NCBI GenBank assembly: GCA_033721235.1
Contig: JAWWAY010000012.1
Coordinates: forward strand, 1-64,000
Direction of reading: 5' to 3'
DNA: 64,000 nt
From: UBA5078 sp033721235
Lineage (GTDB): Bacteria; Pseudomonadota; Gammaproteobacteria; Pseudomonadales; Pseudohongiellaceae
Shown here one piece after another: positions 9,398-18,138 of the stretch (positions within the stretch are counted from its first letter, which is position 1; each line of letters starts with the position of its first letter). The notes below the pieces were generated by a model. That model ran no database searches. It worked only from the letters and a program-made list of their open reading frames with translations, and was not told the DNA's origin. The position numbers and the translations under genes are program-made.

Positions 9398-10531
9398 ATG
9401 AGCCAACTGTTTGAGCTGTGGCAGACCACAGGAATTTACCAGATCGAGTTAAAGCAGTTTGTCATGCTGCTTATTGGTCTTTTGCTACTTTACCTCGCAA
9501 TTAGTAAGAAGTTTGAACCATTATTGCTGGTCCCCATCGGTTTTGGTGGCATATTAGCGAATATTCCGGGTGTAGACATAGCTGTCGGCGACGGAGTCCT
9601 CCATCAATTCTATGTGATGGGCATAGAAACGGGCATCTTCCCTTTGCTGATTTTTATGGGCGTTGGGGCAATGACTGATTTTGGGCCACTTCTGGCAAAT
9701 CCTAAAACTCTTTTGCTTGGGGCTGCAGCACAGTTTGGTATCTTCGCCACCGTTATAGGAGCCGTCGCTCTCACTGACTTTGGGGTGTTTGAGTTTAGTC
9801 TTCAGCAAGCAGCCGCGATTGGCATAATAGGAGGGGCCGATGGGCCAACGGCCATTTATGTTGCTGGCATTCTGGCCCCCGAGATGTTGGGGGCGATAGC
9901 GGTGGCAGCCTATTCGTATATGGCCTTGGTTCCTTTGATTCAGCCGCCCATAATGCGCGCACTAACTACTGAGAGCGAGCGCAAGATACAAATGACTCAA
10001 CTGCGCGCCGTCTCGCAGCGGGAGAAGATTTTCTTTCCTCTGGCCTTGTTAATTTTAGTGGCCTTGATGGTGCCTAGTGCGGCGCCTTTGTTGGGAATGT
10101 TTTGTTTCGGCAACTTGATGAAAGAGTGTGGAGTCGTCGATCGTTTAAGCAAAACAGCTCAGAACGCGCTGATAAACATAGTCACTATCCTATTGGGTTT
10201 ATCCGTTGGCTCCAAACTGAGTGCCGATCAATTTCTGGTGGCAAGCACGCTAGGTATCTTATTGCTAGGTATGGTGGCATTTGCTATCGGCACGGCTACT
10301 GGTGTGCTGATGGGTAAGCTCATGAACTTCTTCTCCTCTTCTAAAATCAATCCTTTGATTGGAGCTGCAGGGGTTTCTGCCGTCCCTATGGCCGCGCGAG
10401 TTGCCAATAGGGTGGGCTTAGAGTCAAATCCACAAAATTTCTTACTCATGCATGCAATGGGACCAAATGTGGCCGGAGTAATCGGTTCAGCCGTTGCTGC
10501 TGGCATTCTCATTCAGATTACTAGTTTGTAA
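9398..10531 (+). CDS. oadB: Oxaloacetate decarboxylase beta chain (sodium pump)
   Basis: The integral membrane subunit that decarboxylates carboxybiotin and exports sodium ions. The 377-residue protein has about nine membrane helices. It carries the signature GGADGPTAIYVA with the essential Asp, and a second conserved region, GAAGVSAVPMAARV...NPQNFLLMHAMGPNVAGVIGS. AGGAT before the ATG overlaps the end of oadA, so the two are probably translationally coupled. A strong terminator closes the operon. Confidence 0.96.
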   Translation: MSQLFELWQTTGIYQIELKQFVMLLIGLLLLYLAISKKFEPLLLVPIGFGGILANIPGVDIAVGDGVLHQFYVMGIETGIFPLLIFMGVGAMTDFGPLLANPKTLLLGAAAQFGIFATVIGAVALTDFGVFEFSLQQAAAIGIIGGADGPTAIYVAGILAPEMLGAIAVAAYSYMALVPLIQPPIMRALTTESERKIQMTQLRAVSQREKIFFPLALLILVALMVPSAAPLLGMFCFGNLMKECGVVDRLSKTAQNALINIVTILLGLSVGSKLSADQFLVASTLGILLLGMVAFAIGTATGVLMGKLMNFFSSSKINPLIGAAGVSAVPMAARVANRVGLESNPQNFLLMHAMGPNVAGVIGSAVAAGILIQITSL

Positions 10532-10557
10532 CGCTAAGCTAATCATTCCATTAGGAA

Positions 10558-10587
10558 AAGGCTCTCAATTCGAGAGCCTTTTTTTAT
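10558..10587 (+). terminator. Rho-independent terminator of oadGAB
   Basis: AAGGCTCTC (10558-10566) pairs with GAGAGCCTT (10572-10580) over a 5-nt loop, and T residues follow. It lies 26 nt after the oadB stop. Confidence 0.93.
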
Positions 10588-10713
10588 GCGTTTAAAAAAG
10601 TTATTAAAAATAATATTGCTGAAAGGCATTTTGTTTGTCACACTAATTACATAGAGACACGTTATTTTCGACTATGATTTCCATCAACCGTAGTAAACGA
10701 AAGGTGTATCCGT

Positions 10714-12126
10714 ATGGGCGAAGTCCAACTTGTTAGTCCCCCGCCACAAGCTGAAGCCTCACTTCCAATCTTCTACATCCTTGACACTAACGTCCTCATT
10801 CACGACCCCACCGCAATAAAAAGCTTCGACGAACATCACGTTATTATTCCCATCACTGTACTTGAAGAACTAGACAAATTAAAAAGTGGTCGCGCCGCAG
10901 TAGCCGCAGATTGTCGGCAAGCGATTAGGGAGTTAGATAGCGTGTTGGGCAGGGCAGTGCCCGAAGCGGTAGAGAAGGGGGTGCCAATCCAACGGGGTAA
11001 AAAGCTTAAACCTTGCGGAAGCCTCTCAGTACTAATGACCGAAACTCCCGCCAATGTCGAACTTCTTCCTGTACATCTCAATGATAATAAAATACTCAAT
11101 TCAGTCGCTTACTTGAAGCGTGAGAATCCTGGTCGACGTGTGGTGCTGGTAACCAAAGACATTAATATGCGTTTGAAGGCGCGTGGTTGTGGCATAGAGT
11201 CTGAGGATTATCACAGCGATCAATTGCTCAGCGATATAGAGAATATGAATCAAGGCTATATCGAATTTGAGCAAAGTTTCTGGGGTGAAATAGATGATGT
11301 GAAAACCGAGCATGTTAATGGTGCTACTCTTTATCACCTTCCTCGTAGCGCGATTAGCCAAGAGATATACCCCAATCAGTTCTTGTATGACCGAACTGGG
11401 TTTCTGGCTCGCGTTCTAAAAGTTGGAAAGAGGAAAATTGTCTTAAAGCATCTGGATATTCAAGAGCTCATGGAAACTGATACATGGGGGTTAAAGCCTC
11501 GGGATGTGTATCAGGCAATGGCGATGAATCTGTTATTGGATCCAGAGGTTCACCTAGTTAACCTAACGGGGGCCGCTGGTTCGGGTAAGACTATTCTAGC
11601 TCTAGCCGCCGCGATTGAGATGACAGTGCCAAACAAATTGTACAAGCGCATTATTGCTACTCGTAGCACCCAGGGGCTGGATGAGGATATTGGCTTTCTT
11701 CCGGGCACAGAAGAGGAGAAAATGGAGCCATGGCTTGGAGCTATTACCGATAATCTAGAAGCCCTGCACTGGGATGACGAAAATAGTAATAGCAGTATCG
11801 AGTATGTAATGGCTAAGGTGCCTCTACACTTTAAGTCGCTTAATTATATTCGCGGCAGAAGTTTTCAACAGAGTTTGATTCTGATTGATGAATCTCAAAA
11901 CCTTACCCCGCATCAAATTAAGACGATAGTGACACGCGCTGGCAGCGGCTCGAAAGTAATTTGCCTTGGCAATTTAGCTCAGATCGATACGCCGTATTTA
12001 AGCCCTACAAGTTCAGGGCTTACGTACTTGTCAGAGCGCTTCAAGAACTTTGAGAAGGGTGGTGCCATTCAACTTCGAGGCGTACCACGTTCTGTGCTTG
12101 CAGAATATGCTGAGAAACACCTTTAG
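10714..12126 (+). CDS. PIN-PhoH fusion ATPase (YlaK-type)
   Basis: A 470-residue protein that joins an N-terminal PIN ribonuclease domain (residues about 20-160; FYILDTNVLIHDP, ITVLEELDKLK, LVTKDINMRLKA) to a C-terminal PhoH-type P-loop NTPase. The Walker A is GAAGSGKT and the Walker B is LILIDESQN. The acidic PIN residues are present. PhoH2-like proteins of this order are helicase/RNase enzymes in other bacteria; here that is inferred from family. The ATG has AAAGGTG 8 nt upstream, and a terminator follows. Despite the name there is no Pho box in front of it. Confidence 0.9.
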   Translation: MGEVQLVSPPPQAEASLPIFYILDTNVLIHDPTAIKSFDEHHVIIPITVLEELDKLKSGRAAVAADCRQAIRELDSVLGRAVPEAVEKGVPIQRGKKLKPCGSLSVLMTETPANVELLPVHLNDNKILNSVAYLKRENPGRRVVLVTKDINMRLKARGCGIESEDYHSDQLLSDIENMNQGYIEFEQSFWGEIDDVKTEHVNGATLYHLPRSAISQEIYPNQFLYDRTGFLARVLKVGKRKIVLKHLDIQELMETDTWGLKPRDVYQAMAMNLLLDPEVHLVNLTGAAGSGKTILALAAAIEMTVPNKLYKRIIATRSTQGLDEDIGFLPGTEEEKMEPWLGAITDNLEALHWDDENSNSSIEYVMAKVPLHFKSLNYIRGRSFQQSLILIDESQNLTPHQIKTIVTRAGSGSKVICLGNLAQIDTPYLSPTSSGLTYLSERFKNFEKGGAIQLRGVPRSVLAEYAEKHL

Positions 12127-12134
12127 TTAGTGAC

Positions 12135-12180
12135 AAGAAAAGGCGGCTCTATGCGTTAGGGCTGCCTTTTCTTAGTTTTT
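12135..12180 (+). terminator. Rho-independent terminator after the PIN-PhoH gene
   Basis: AAGAAAAGGC (12135-12144) pairs with GCCTTTTCTT (12164-12173); the stem can extend inward with a G-T pair. It is followed by AGTTTTT. The next gene reads towards it. Confidence 0.8.
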
Positions 12181-12189
12181 GATAATTTC

Positions 12190-13995
12190 TTAGTGAATTC
12201 TTTTGTCTATATACAAGCTGTTTCCCGTGATATTTTTTGCGCTGTGTTTGGCTTGACTCGCTAGATTGGCGATATCGTGATGGGAGACAAATTTTTTGGT
12301 GTTTGGGGTCACCACTCCAATCGAGAGTGTCATAGTGGGGAAGAAGCGCTCATCACCTTCTCTGGAGATGGAGTAGATTCCGCCTCTATTTTTGTCCTCC
12401 TCACTATAAAAGCGGTCTATTCTTGAACTGAAGGCGTCCAGAATTTTTTCACACCTCTCTCTCCAAGTATCACTAGAAAAAATGATTATGAAGTCATCGC
12501 CTCCAACGTGTCCGATGAAGTCTTTTTCTGTTTCCACTTCCTCTCGTAGAATCTCGGCAATCAGTTTGATAATTTTATCGCCTTCGCCATAGCCGTATAC
12601 GTCGTTGTAAGGTTTGAAGTTGTCGATATCGCAGTACGCTACACAAAAATCTTCCTGATCTTCAATAAGTCTATCTAGGCATTCATAAATGGGAACATTT
12701 CCTGGAAGCAAAGTCAGAGGGTTAGCGTATCGTGCATTCTTAATTTGTAAGTCAGTTATTTTTTTCAAAAGATCTAATACATTACCTAAACCAAGGTAAC
12801 GCTCGTTTTCAACGATAATAAAGTCAGCTTCAATTTGTGAGCGCATATTATCGGTTACTAGATTGCTGACCTCTTCTATGCTCCAGTCTTTCTCTACAAC
12901 AACAATAAATTCATCCATGAACTGACAAACAGACTTACCACCATGAAGGGAGCGACCGTACTGTGTCGAGAAAGTTGTCAATATTCGACTTCGCCTAATG
13001 AGACCCAGGCACTTCAGATCGTTGCCAACAATCGCAATGGCGGTAAGTTTTTCATCGTTTACAAACAATTGGTAGGCGTCTTCGAGTACGCTGTTCTGCG
13101 GTAGAAATGGGGCCGGAGTGAGAAGATCTCCTATTCCTTCAGAAACATTTGACGGTCTCCTGTGTCGCGGGCTTGGACTCGTTTGATGAAACAATAAATT
13201 GGATAAGGTATGCGGAGGAACAGGTTGAGGCCTCGAAAAGTAGTATCCTTGGCCAAGTTTAATGCCAAGTTCGAGCAGGATGATGTACTCCTCTCTTGTT
13301 TCAATTCCTTCTGCTATTACCTTGCAGTTTAGGCCTGCCGCAATATCCACAATAGATTTTACAAACGATTGTTTTACTTCGTTGGTATGAATGCCCTGAA
13401 TGAAGTGTCTATCTATCTTTACGAATTCTGGTCTTAGTTCTGACCAACGTCGCAAGCCGGAGTAGCCCGCTCCAAGATCGTCTATGGCAATTTCAAATCC
13501 CATGCTTCGATAGTGAGCAAGCGCTGTGCTCATTACCTTGAAGTCTGTCATAGGGTACTGTTCTGTTAGTTCAATAACGACGTTTTTCGGGTCGACTCCT
13601 AATGTATTTAGGTACTCAAGGGTTAGACCCGTCTTGTGATTTGGGTCAAATAATCCTTGCGGAGTGGTGTTGAGAAATAATTTGCCATTAAGCTGGTGCT
13701 GCTTGAATGCTTTGATTCCCGCCTGTCGACAAAGCAGGTCTAACTCCGTCACTCTTCCCAGTTTTTTTGCTGTGTCGAAAAGCGCTACGGGGCTGTGTAG
13801 GGGAGAATCACTGGGGCCGCGCACCAGTGATTCGTAGCCAAAAATTAGTTGGGTGTTAAATTCAACTATCGGCTGAAAAATTGCTAATAGTGAGTTGAAT
13901 GTTATGACGTCTTCGAAATGTTGCTTGATGTCGGAGGCGGTGCTGGAGAAATCAGTCTCAGAATCTAAAATAAGTCTAGCGGTGTTGTCACTCAT
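12190..13995 (-). CDS. Cyclic-di-GMP protein with EAL, CBS-pair and GGDEF domains
   Basis: A 601-residue cytoplasmic protein with domains in the order EAL (about 35-265), CBS-like pair (about 285-410) and GGDEF (about 425-595). The EAL domain keeps key residues: E55 in ESLVRG, IELTE, AIDDLGAGYSG, KIDRHF and AEGIETREE. It may therefore cleave cyclic-di-GMP. The GGDEF motif reads GGDDF with CDIDNFK upstream, consistent with cyclase activity or GTP binding. The RxxD inhibitory site five residues before GGDDF is replaced by TEKD, so product inhibition is probably lost. The CBS pair may sense a nucleotide. It follows cysE on the same strand, with a hairpin directly before its ATG. Confidence 0.88.
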   Translation of the reverse strand: MSDNTARLILDSETDFSSTASDIKQHFEDVITFNSLLAIFQPIVEFNTQLIFGYESLVRGPSDSPLHSPVALFDTAKKLGRVTELDLLCRQAGIKAFKQHQLNGKLFLNTTPQGLFDPNHKTGLTLEYLNTLGVDPKNVVIELTEQYPMTDFKVMSTALAHYRSMGFEIAIDDLGAGYSGLRRWSELRPEFVKIDRHFIQGIHTNEVKQSFVKSIVDIAAGLNCKVIAEGIETREEYIILLELGIKLGQGYYFSRPQPVPPHTLSNLLFHQTSPSPRHRRPSNVSEGIGDLLTPAPFLPQNSVLEDAYQLFVNDEKLTAIAIVGNDLKCLGLIRRSRILTTFSTQYGRSLHGGKSVCQFMDEFIVVVEKDWSIEEVSNLVTDNMRSQIEADFIIVENERYLGLGNVLDLLKKITDLQIKNARYANPLTLLPGNVPIYECLDRLIEDQEDFCVAYCDIDNFKPYNDVYGYGEGDKIIKLIAEILREEVETEKDFIGHVGGDDFIIIFSSDTWRERCEKILDAFSSRIDRFYSEEDKNRGGIYSISREGDERFFPTMTLSIGVVTPNTKKFVSHHDIANLASQAKHSAKNITGNSLYIDKRIH

Positions 13996-14001
13996 AATAA
14001 T

Positions 14002-14038
14002 GTCTCGAGTAATAGATAGAGATATTATTACTCGAGAC
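14002..14038 (-). promoter_or_regulatory. Perfect hairpin directly upstream of the EAL-GGDEF start codon
   Basis: GTCTCGAGTAATA (14002-14014) and its exact inverse (14026-14038) form a 13-bp stem with an 11-nt loop. The near arm ends 6 nt before the ATG at 13995 and contains the only purine-rich ribosome-site candidate (CGAGAC). It may hide the ribosome site, or serve as an operator or an end signal for cysE; there is no T run. Confidence 0.5.
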
Positions 14039-14058
14039 TGTGACGATTTTATGACCAG

Positions 14059-14853
14059 TTAGCTATAAGAAACGTCGTCGTCTCCTACACTGTGGTCCAT
14101 TGTCTGTGCTGGCAAGTCAGAGCACGGTTTGCCAACTCTTCTGGCAGGCACACCCACTACGGTGCAGTGCGGAGGAACATGGTTGAGCACCACACTGCCT
14201 GCGCCAACTTTCGCACCAGCACCAATTTCAATATTACCCAAAACCTTTGCACCACTAGAGATTAAAACGCCGGAACGAATTTTGGGATGGCGGTCTCCTT
14301 GCTCATTCCCGGTACCGCCTAGGGTTACCGACTGCATAATAGACACGTCATCATCAATCACAGTGGTTTCGCCAATAACTATTCCAGTAGCATGATCAAA
14401 CATAATACCTTTGCCCATCACGCAAGCTGGATGAATATCGACACCGAACACTTCCGAGTTACGACTTTGCATAAATAGCGCCAGGTCTTTTCGGCCGGAT
14501 TTCCAGAGGAAGTGGGCAAGTCTATGCACTTGGATTGACTGGTAGCCTTTTAAGAACAAGACAATGGGCAAATACGAATTTGTTGCCGCGTCTCGGTCAT
14601 ACACCGCTTTAATGTCGCAAATGGCATGCTCTATGTTTTCGGGCGCCTCTTTAAAGGCATTGTCAAAGAGTTCCCTAACGGCGATAGCAGGCATTACCTT
14701 GTCAGAAAGCTTGTTGGCTAGGAGAAAACTTAATGCCGAGCCTAGAGTGTCGTGGTTAAGAATGCAGGCATAAACATAACTGGCCAGGAGTGGTTCCCTA
14801 GTCACTAACTCTCTGGCTTCAGAGTGAAGTTTGTTCCAGATATCATCTGCCAT
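14059..14853 (-). CDS. cysE: Serine O-acetyltransferase
   Basis: Makes O-acetylserine from serine and acetyl-CoA, the first step of cysteine synthesis. The 264-residue protein has the CysE N-terminal helical domain (IWNKLHSEARELVTREPLLASY) and a left-handed beta-helix of hexapeptide repeats. This includes DIHPACVMGKGIMFDHATGIVIG, with the catalytic Asp and His, and GGTGNEQGDRHPKI. Length matches the E. coli type. It stands alone apart from the downstream cyclic-di-GMP gene, and there is no cysteine operon nearby. Confidence 0.95.
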   Translation of the reverse strand: MADDIWNKLHSEARELVTREPLLASYVYACILNHDTLGSALSFLLANKLSDKVMPAIAVRELFDNAFKEAPENIEHAICDIKAVYDRDAATNSYLPIVLFLKGYQSIQVHRLAHFLWKSGRKDLALFMQSRNSEVFGVDIHPACVMGKGIMFDHATGIVIGETTVIDDDVSIMQSVTLGGTGNEQGDRHPKIRSGVLISSGAKVLGNIEIGAGAKVGAGSVVLNHVPPHCTVVGVPARRVGKPCSDLPAQTMDHSVGDDDVSYS

Positions 14854-14986
14854 ATCGAAATCCTTAATCCTTTCGTTGGTTTAGCCGTTTTCTGGCGCCT
14901 GTCGGCACCATAAGCTGAGGAGGGATTATAGCGGAGCGAAAGCTTGATAAAAACCGAAACCTTTGCGGTGTTCGAACTGCAATAGA

Positions 14987-15859
14987 TTATCTGCCGTGAG
15001 CGAAACGGCGCGATAGGGCTAAACCAATGTTTTTCACAAATGTGGCTTGTGGTTGGCTTGGTATGCATTCGGTGTCCCGAATTGCTTGATCTATTATTTC
15101 ATCGTCAATGACGTTCAAATCTTGCTGGTAAGCTGAAATCATCGCTTTGTGGGCGAGGATATTGATTAATCTAGGTCTCCCGCCGCTAACCTTGGCGATG
15201 AGGTCTATGGCGCTTGGAGAAAAGAGCTCGGACTCGTCACGTCCGGCAAGGCGCAGCCGTTGCTTAACATACGAGGATGTATGTGACCTTTCGAGTGCGG
15301 ACATCTCAAGGATGCGGCATTGCTGTGTATCAATTTGGGCCCTGCTCCAGGTCTCTACCGCACTCTCTACCTCGGTATTAATAAACAGGACCGACTTAAG
15401 CAGTTTTTTACCCTTGTGCTCTCTATCGGTGAGTTCTAATAGTGCCTGGAGAGTCTTTTCAGGCAAAACCTCTGCGTTATCGACGATGATGGCAGGATGT
15501 CTATTACTGGTATGGAGGCTCTTTAAGGCGTTGCGTACCCTTTTCTTTGTCTTAGGCGCTTCAGCTAATTCGAGTTGCTCTCTCAAGAGTTGGTAGAACT
15601 CTGATTTGCTGATCTTAGGGTAGCCAGTACCGATAGTGAAATAGCGTTTGTGCAGGTTTGCAGCCTTTAGAAGCTTGCGGCAAAGGGTGCTTTTACCAAT
15701 ACCTGTAGAGCCTTTAACGATACATACTCTTTGATCTGAGTTAAGAAATTCGATGAGGGAATTGAAGAGAGCTGCGCTGTTATTCAGCTTTGATAGGAAT
15801 TTGGGGTTGGGTGAGAGGGAGAAAGGCTCTCTGACAAGATTGAAGTGCTGCAGGTACAT
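14987..15859 (-). CDS. ExeA/MshM-like AAA ATPase
   Basis: A 290-residue AAA ATPase of the ExeA/GspA-MshM-TniB group. It opens with the typical MYLQHFNLVREPFSLSPNPKFL. It has Walker A GSTGIGKST, Walker B AIIVDNAEVL and the C-terminal GGRPRLINILAHKAM sensor motif. Relatives help assemble type II secretion or MSHA pili through a peptidoglycan-binding part. That part is missing here, and neither gspB nor msh genes are adjacent, so the partner is unknown. The start is uncertain: ATG 15859 fits the family, and an upstream TTG at 15901 would add 14 residues. Confidence 0.8.
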   Translation of the reverse strand: MYLQHFNLVREPFSLSPNPKFLSKLNNSAALFNSLIEFLNSDQRVCIVKGSTGIGKSTLCRKLLKAANLHKRYFTIGTGYPKISKSEFYQLLREQLELAEAPKTKKRVRNALKSLHTSNRHPAIIVDNAEVLPEKTLQALLELTDREHKGKKLLKSVLFINTEVESAVETWSRAQIDTQQCRILEMSALERSHTSSYVKQRLRLAGRDESELFSPSAIDLIAKVSGGRPRLINILAHKAMISAYQQDLNVIDDEIIDQAIRDTECIPSQPQATFVKNIGLALSRRFAHGR

Positions 15860-16200
15860 CAAGAGTGTCGACCTAGTTTGATTACTTAATTTACGTGCCA
15901 AATTCCGCTGTTCGAGCCCGATTGTAATCGAATCGAGGATATTGATGCCAGAGCATGAGCAGATTGAGCGATTATTGTTGGGGGAGGGGCACTGTCGAGC
16001 TTGCTGGAGCCTTACTGCGGGAGAATGAAGCCTGTTTTAAAAAATAAGCAATAACAATCGCTTAGCTAGTATTGCGGCTTGGTAGAACAAAATTTGTCGT
16101 TTCACCCTCATGAAAATCTAATAAAGGTCGTTATTAATAATAGAGTAAGGCCGTAGCAGCCGAGTAAGAATACCAATGAAGGAGTCTGCCGGAGAGTCCC
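15860..16200. other. Intergenic region between the ATPase and the chemoreceptor
   Basis: Apart from the possible 27-residue frame at 15945-16028, this stretch is AT-rich non-coding DNA that must hold the chemoreceptor promoter. I could not find a convincing sigma-28 promoter (TAAAG-spacer-GCCGATAA) at the right spacing. Confidence 0.4.
15945..16028 (+). CDS. Possible small protein of 27 residues
   Basis: A short frame in the gap between the ExeA-like ATPase and the chemoreceptor. It begins with ATG 6 nt after GAGGAT, a good ribosome site, and encodes a charged peptide ending GEGHCRACWSLTAGE. The CxxC pair is the only recognisable feature. It could be a chance frame; I see no family and no promoter that settles it. 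Confidence 0.22.
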   Translation: MPEHEQIERLLLGEGHCRACWSLTAGE

Positions 16201-17949
16201 ATGTTAAGTAGTCTAACAATTCGAACAAAAGTCTGGATTATCGTGTCGATGAGTGTCATCGCTATTATTGGCTTGAGCATTACATTGTTGATGCAGGCTA
16301 GAGTTAAGTTTATTGAAGAGCTTAAACAGGGCAGCGTGAACCAAGTAGGAATGGTTCATGATTATTTCGAGGGTCTCTACGAGCAGGTGCAGGCAGGTAC
16401 TCTCGGGGAAACTGAGGCTAAGCGTCGCGCCTTAGAGATGGTCAATAACACAGTAGTGAACGAGCGTAACTATATTCTCGTCTATCATAAACTGGGCACT
16501 TTGATTGGACACCCAATTTTGGGCACTTCCTTGGTCGCCACCGACGAGGAAATTGCCGCGAATTTGCGCGCAACAGCACTAACAGACGAAGAGAGGCTGG
16601 AGAGTGTCGGCTATAGGGATCCGTCGCCCACGATGCCAGAAATAATCGAACGCTATACCGGCCCAAGCTATACGGGCTTTTCAGAGTATCTCTATGCTCC
16701 GCAGGTGGAGTTCGGCTATCACACACTTACGTTTGTCGATCACGAGTTGGCAGATCCCAGCGCCGAGCTCAAGTTGGTATACACCGAGCTATTTGACCCC
16801 TGGGGCTGGATTATTATCAATGGTATTTACCAAGATGATGTTATGGCTGAGTTTATCTCTTGGGCTACACAGTCTGGCGTTATTATTATACTGATTCTCG
16901 TGGCATTGGTTGTTGTGGCTGTGACCATTACTCGGTCGATCATTTTGCCGCTGTCTCAAGCCAATCACTATATGCAGGACATTGCCGAAGGCTCAGGAGA
17001 CCTTTCAAGAAGACTTAATGACTCAGGTCGTGATGAGCTCTCGGAGCTCGGTCGGGGATTCAATACCTTCGTGGGTAAACTCAACGGTATTATCAGGCAA
17101 GTACTTGATACAAATAGAGAAGTTACTGAGAAATCTAGCCAATTCTCAGTAATGATTGAACGCACAGCGAAACGTTCAAACTCTCAGCTGACAGAAACTG
17201 AAATGCTGGCCTCGTCCACTACCGAGTTGTCTTCTTCGCTGTCAGATGTTGCAGATGGTGCACAGGCAAGTGTGGACGCAGCTTCGGAGGCCAATGGCGC
17301 TACACAAAAGGCGACTACTGCGGTATCGAGAACTAGAGCCTCGGTAGAGCAACTGTCTGGTTCACTGTCCTCTATTCAAGAAAAAGTTCACGATATGCGC
17401 AATCACAACGAGAAGGTGAATTCCGTTCTGGAAGTGATTAAAGGCATTGCGGAGCAAACCAATCTCCTAGCTCTAAACGCAGCGATCGAGGCGGCGCGTG
17501 CGGGAGAGCAAGGCAGAGGCTTTGCGGTGGTAGCGGATGAGGTGCGTAGCTTGGCGCAGAAAACCCAGGCGTCGACTCAGGAAATCAATGTCATTATTGA
17601 GAACTTGCAGGCAAACACGAGCGATATCGTTTCAGCGATGGACGATGGCGTAAACTTGTCTAAGGATTGTGTAGGCGAAGCTAACTCGGCCAATGAGTTG
17701 CTAGACTCTGTATTGGCCTCTGTCGAACTCATTGCGAACCGTAACCGAGATATTGCCTCTGCGGTGCAACAGCAGTCTGATGTAACGGACGAGATCGCTA
17801 AGAGCAGCGTTAAAATTGCCGGGGACGGTAAGCTAAACTCAGATGATTACAAAGAGTGCCAGCAATACCACCAAGATATCGAAGTGTTATTAGTCTCCTT
17901 AACAGAGCTGGTGAGCCAGTTTAAACTGGGCGATGAAAACACTCGCTAA
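16201..17949 (+). CDS. Methyl-accepting chemotaxis protein with a single-Cache sensor
   Basis: A membrane chemoreceptor that passes ligand signals to CheW/CheA. The 582-residue protein has membrane helix 1 (about 9-30), a periplasmic region of about 190 residues and membrane helix 2 (about 224-246). A HAMP domain (RSIILPLSQANHYMQDIAEGSGDLS) and a signalling hairpin with the tip NLLALNAAIEAARAGEQGRGFAVVADEVR follow. The periplasmic part has the single-Cache features of the family, such as an N-terminal YNYILVYH-like stretch with GHPILG. The ligand is not predictable. It is not in a che operon. Confidence 0.92.
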   Translation: MLSSLTIRTKVWIIVSMSVIAIIGLSITLLMQARVKFIEELKQGSVNQVGMVHDYFEGLYEQVQAGTLGETEAKRRALEMVNNTVVNERNYILVYHKLGTLIGHPILGTSLVATDEEIAANLRATALTDEERLESVGYRDPSPTMPEIIERYTGPSYTGFSEYLYAPQVEFGYHTLTFVDHELADPSAELKLVYTELFDPWGWIIINGIYQDDVMAEFISWATQSGVIIILILVALVVVAVTITRSIILPLSQANHYMQDIAEGSGDLSRRLNDSGRDELSELGRGFNTFVGKLNGIIRQVLDTNREVTEKSSQFSVMIERTAKRSNSQLTETEMLASSTTELSSSLSDVADGAQASVDAASEANGATQKATTAVSRTRASVEQLSGSLSSIQEKVHDMRNHNEKVNSVLEVIKGIAEQTNLLALNAAIEAARAGEQGRGFAVVADEVRSLAQKTQASTQEINVIIENLQANTSDIVSAMDDGVNLSKDCVGEANSANELLDSVLASVELIANRNRDIASAVQQQSDVTDEIAKSSVKIAGDGKLNSDDYKECQQYHQDIEVLLVSLTELVSQFKLGDENTR

Positions 17950-17978
17950 GGCTCTTGATGTCTTGCTGAATGAACTGA

Positions 17979-18006
17979 AAAAGCGCCACGTGAGTGGCGC
18001 TTTTTT
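17979..18006 (+). terminator. Rho-independent terminator of the chemoreceptor gene
   Basis: AGCGCCAC (17982-17989) pairs with GTGGCGCT (17994-18001) over a GTGA loop, with A residues before and a T run after. It lies 30 nt after the stop. Confidence 0.93.
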
Positions 18007-18138
18007 GCGTTCAGCTATAGGCTTTTTCAGGGGGCTTATCGGGCCTATTTCTCCCGTAGCGCTATACCTATTGCACAGAATGGTACATACTTCAGGTCTT
18101 ACTGGGGCAATACCAGAACAACAATAGATGGTGTTTCC

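Noticed and set aside
10621..10713. Pho box before the PIN-PhoH gene
   Set aside because: TTTGTCAC near 10635 gives one half-site, but no second repeat at the 11-bp pitch is present.
15147..15596. Plus-strand frame of 149 codons inside the ExeA-like gene
   Set aside because: Antisense shadow; the opposite strand has intact Walker motifs.
16120..16160. Sigma-28 promoter for the chemoreceptor
   Set aside because: A TAAAG and a GCCG element exist, but the spacing is about 20 nt instead of about 11.
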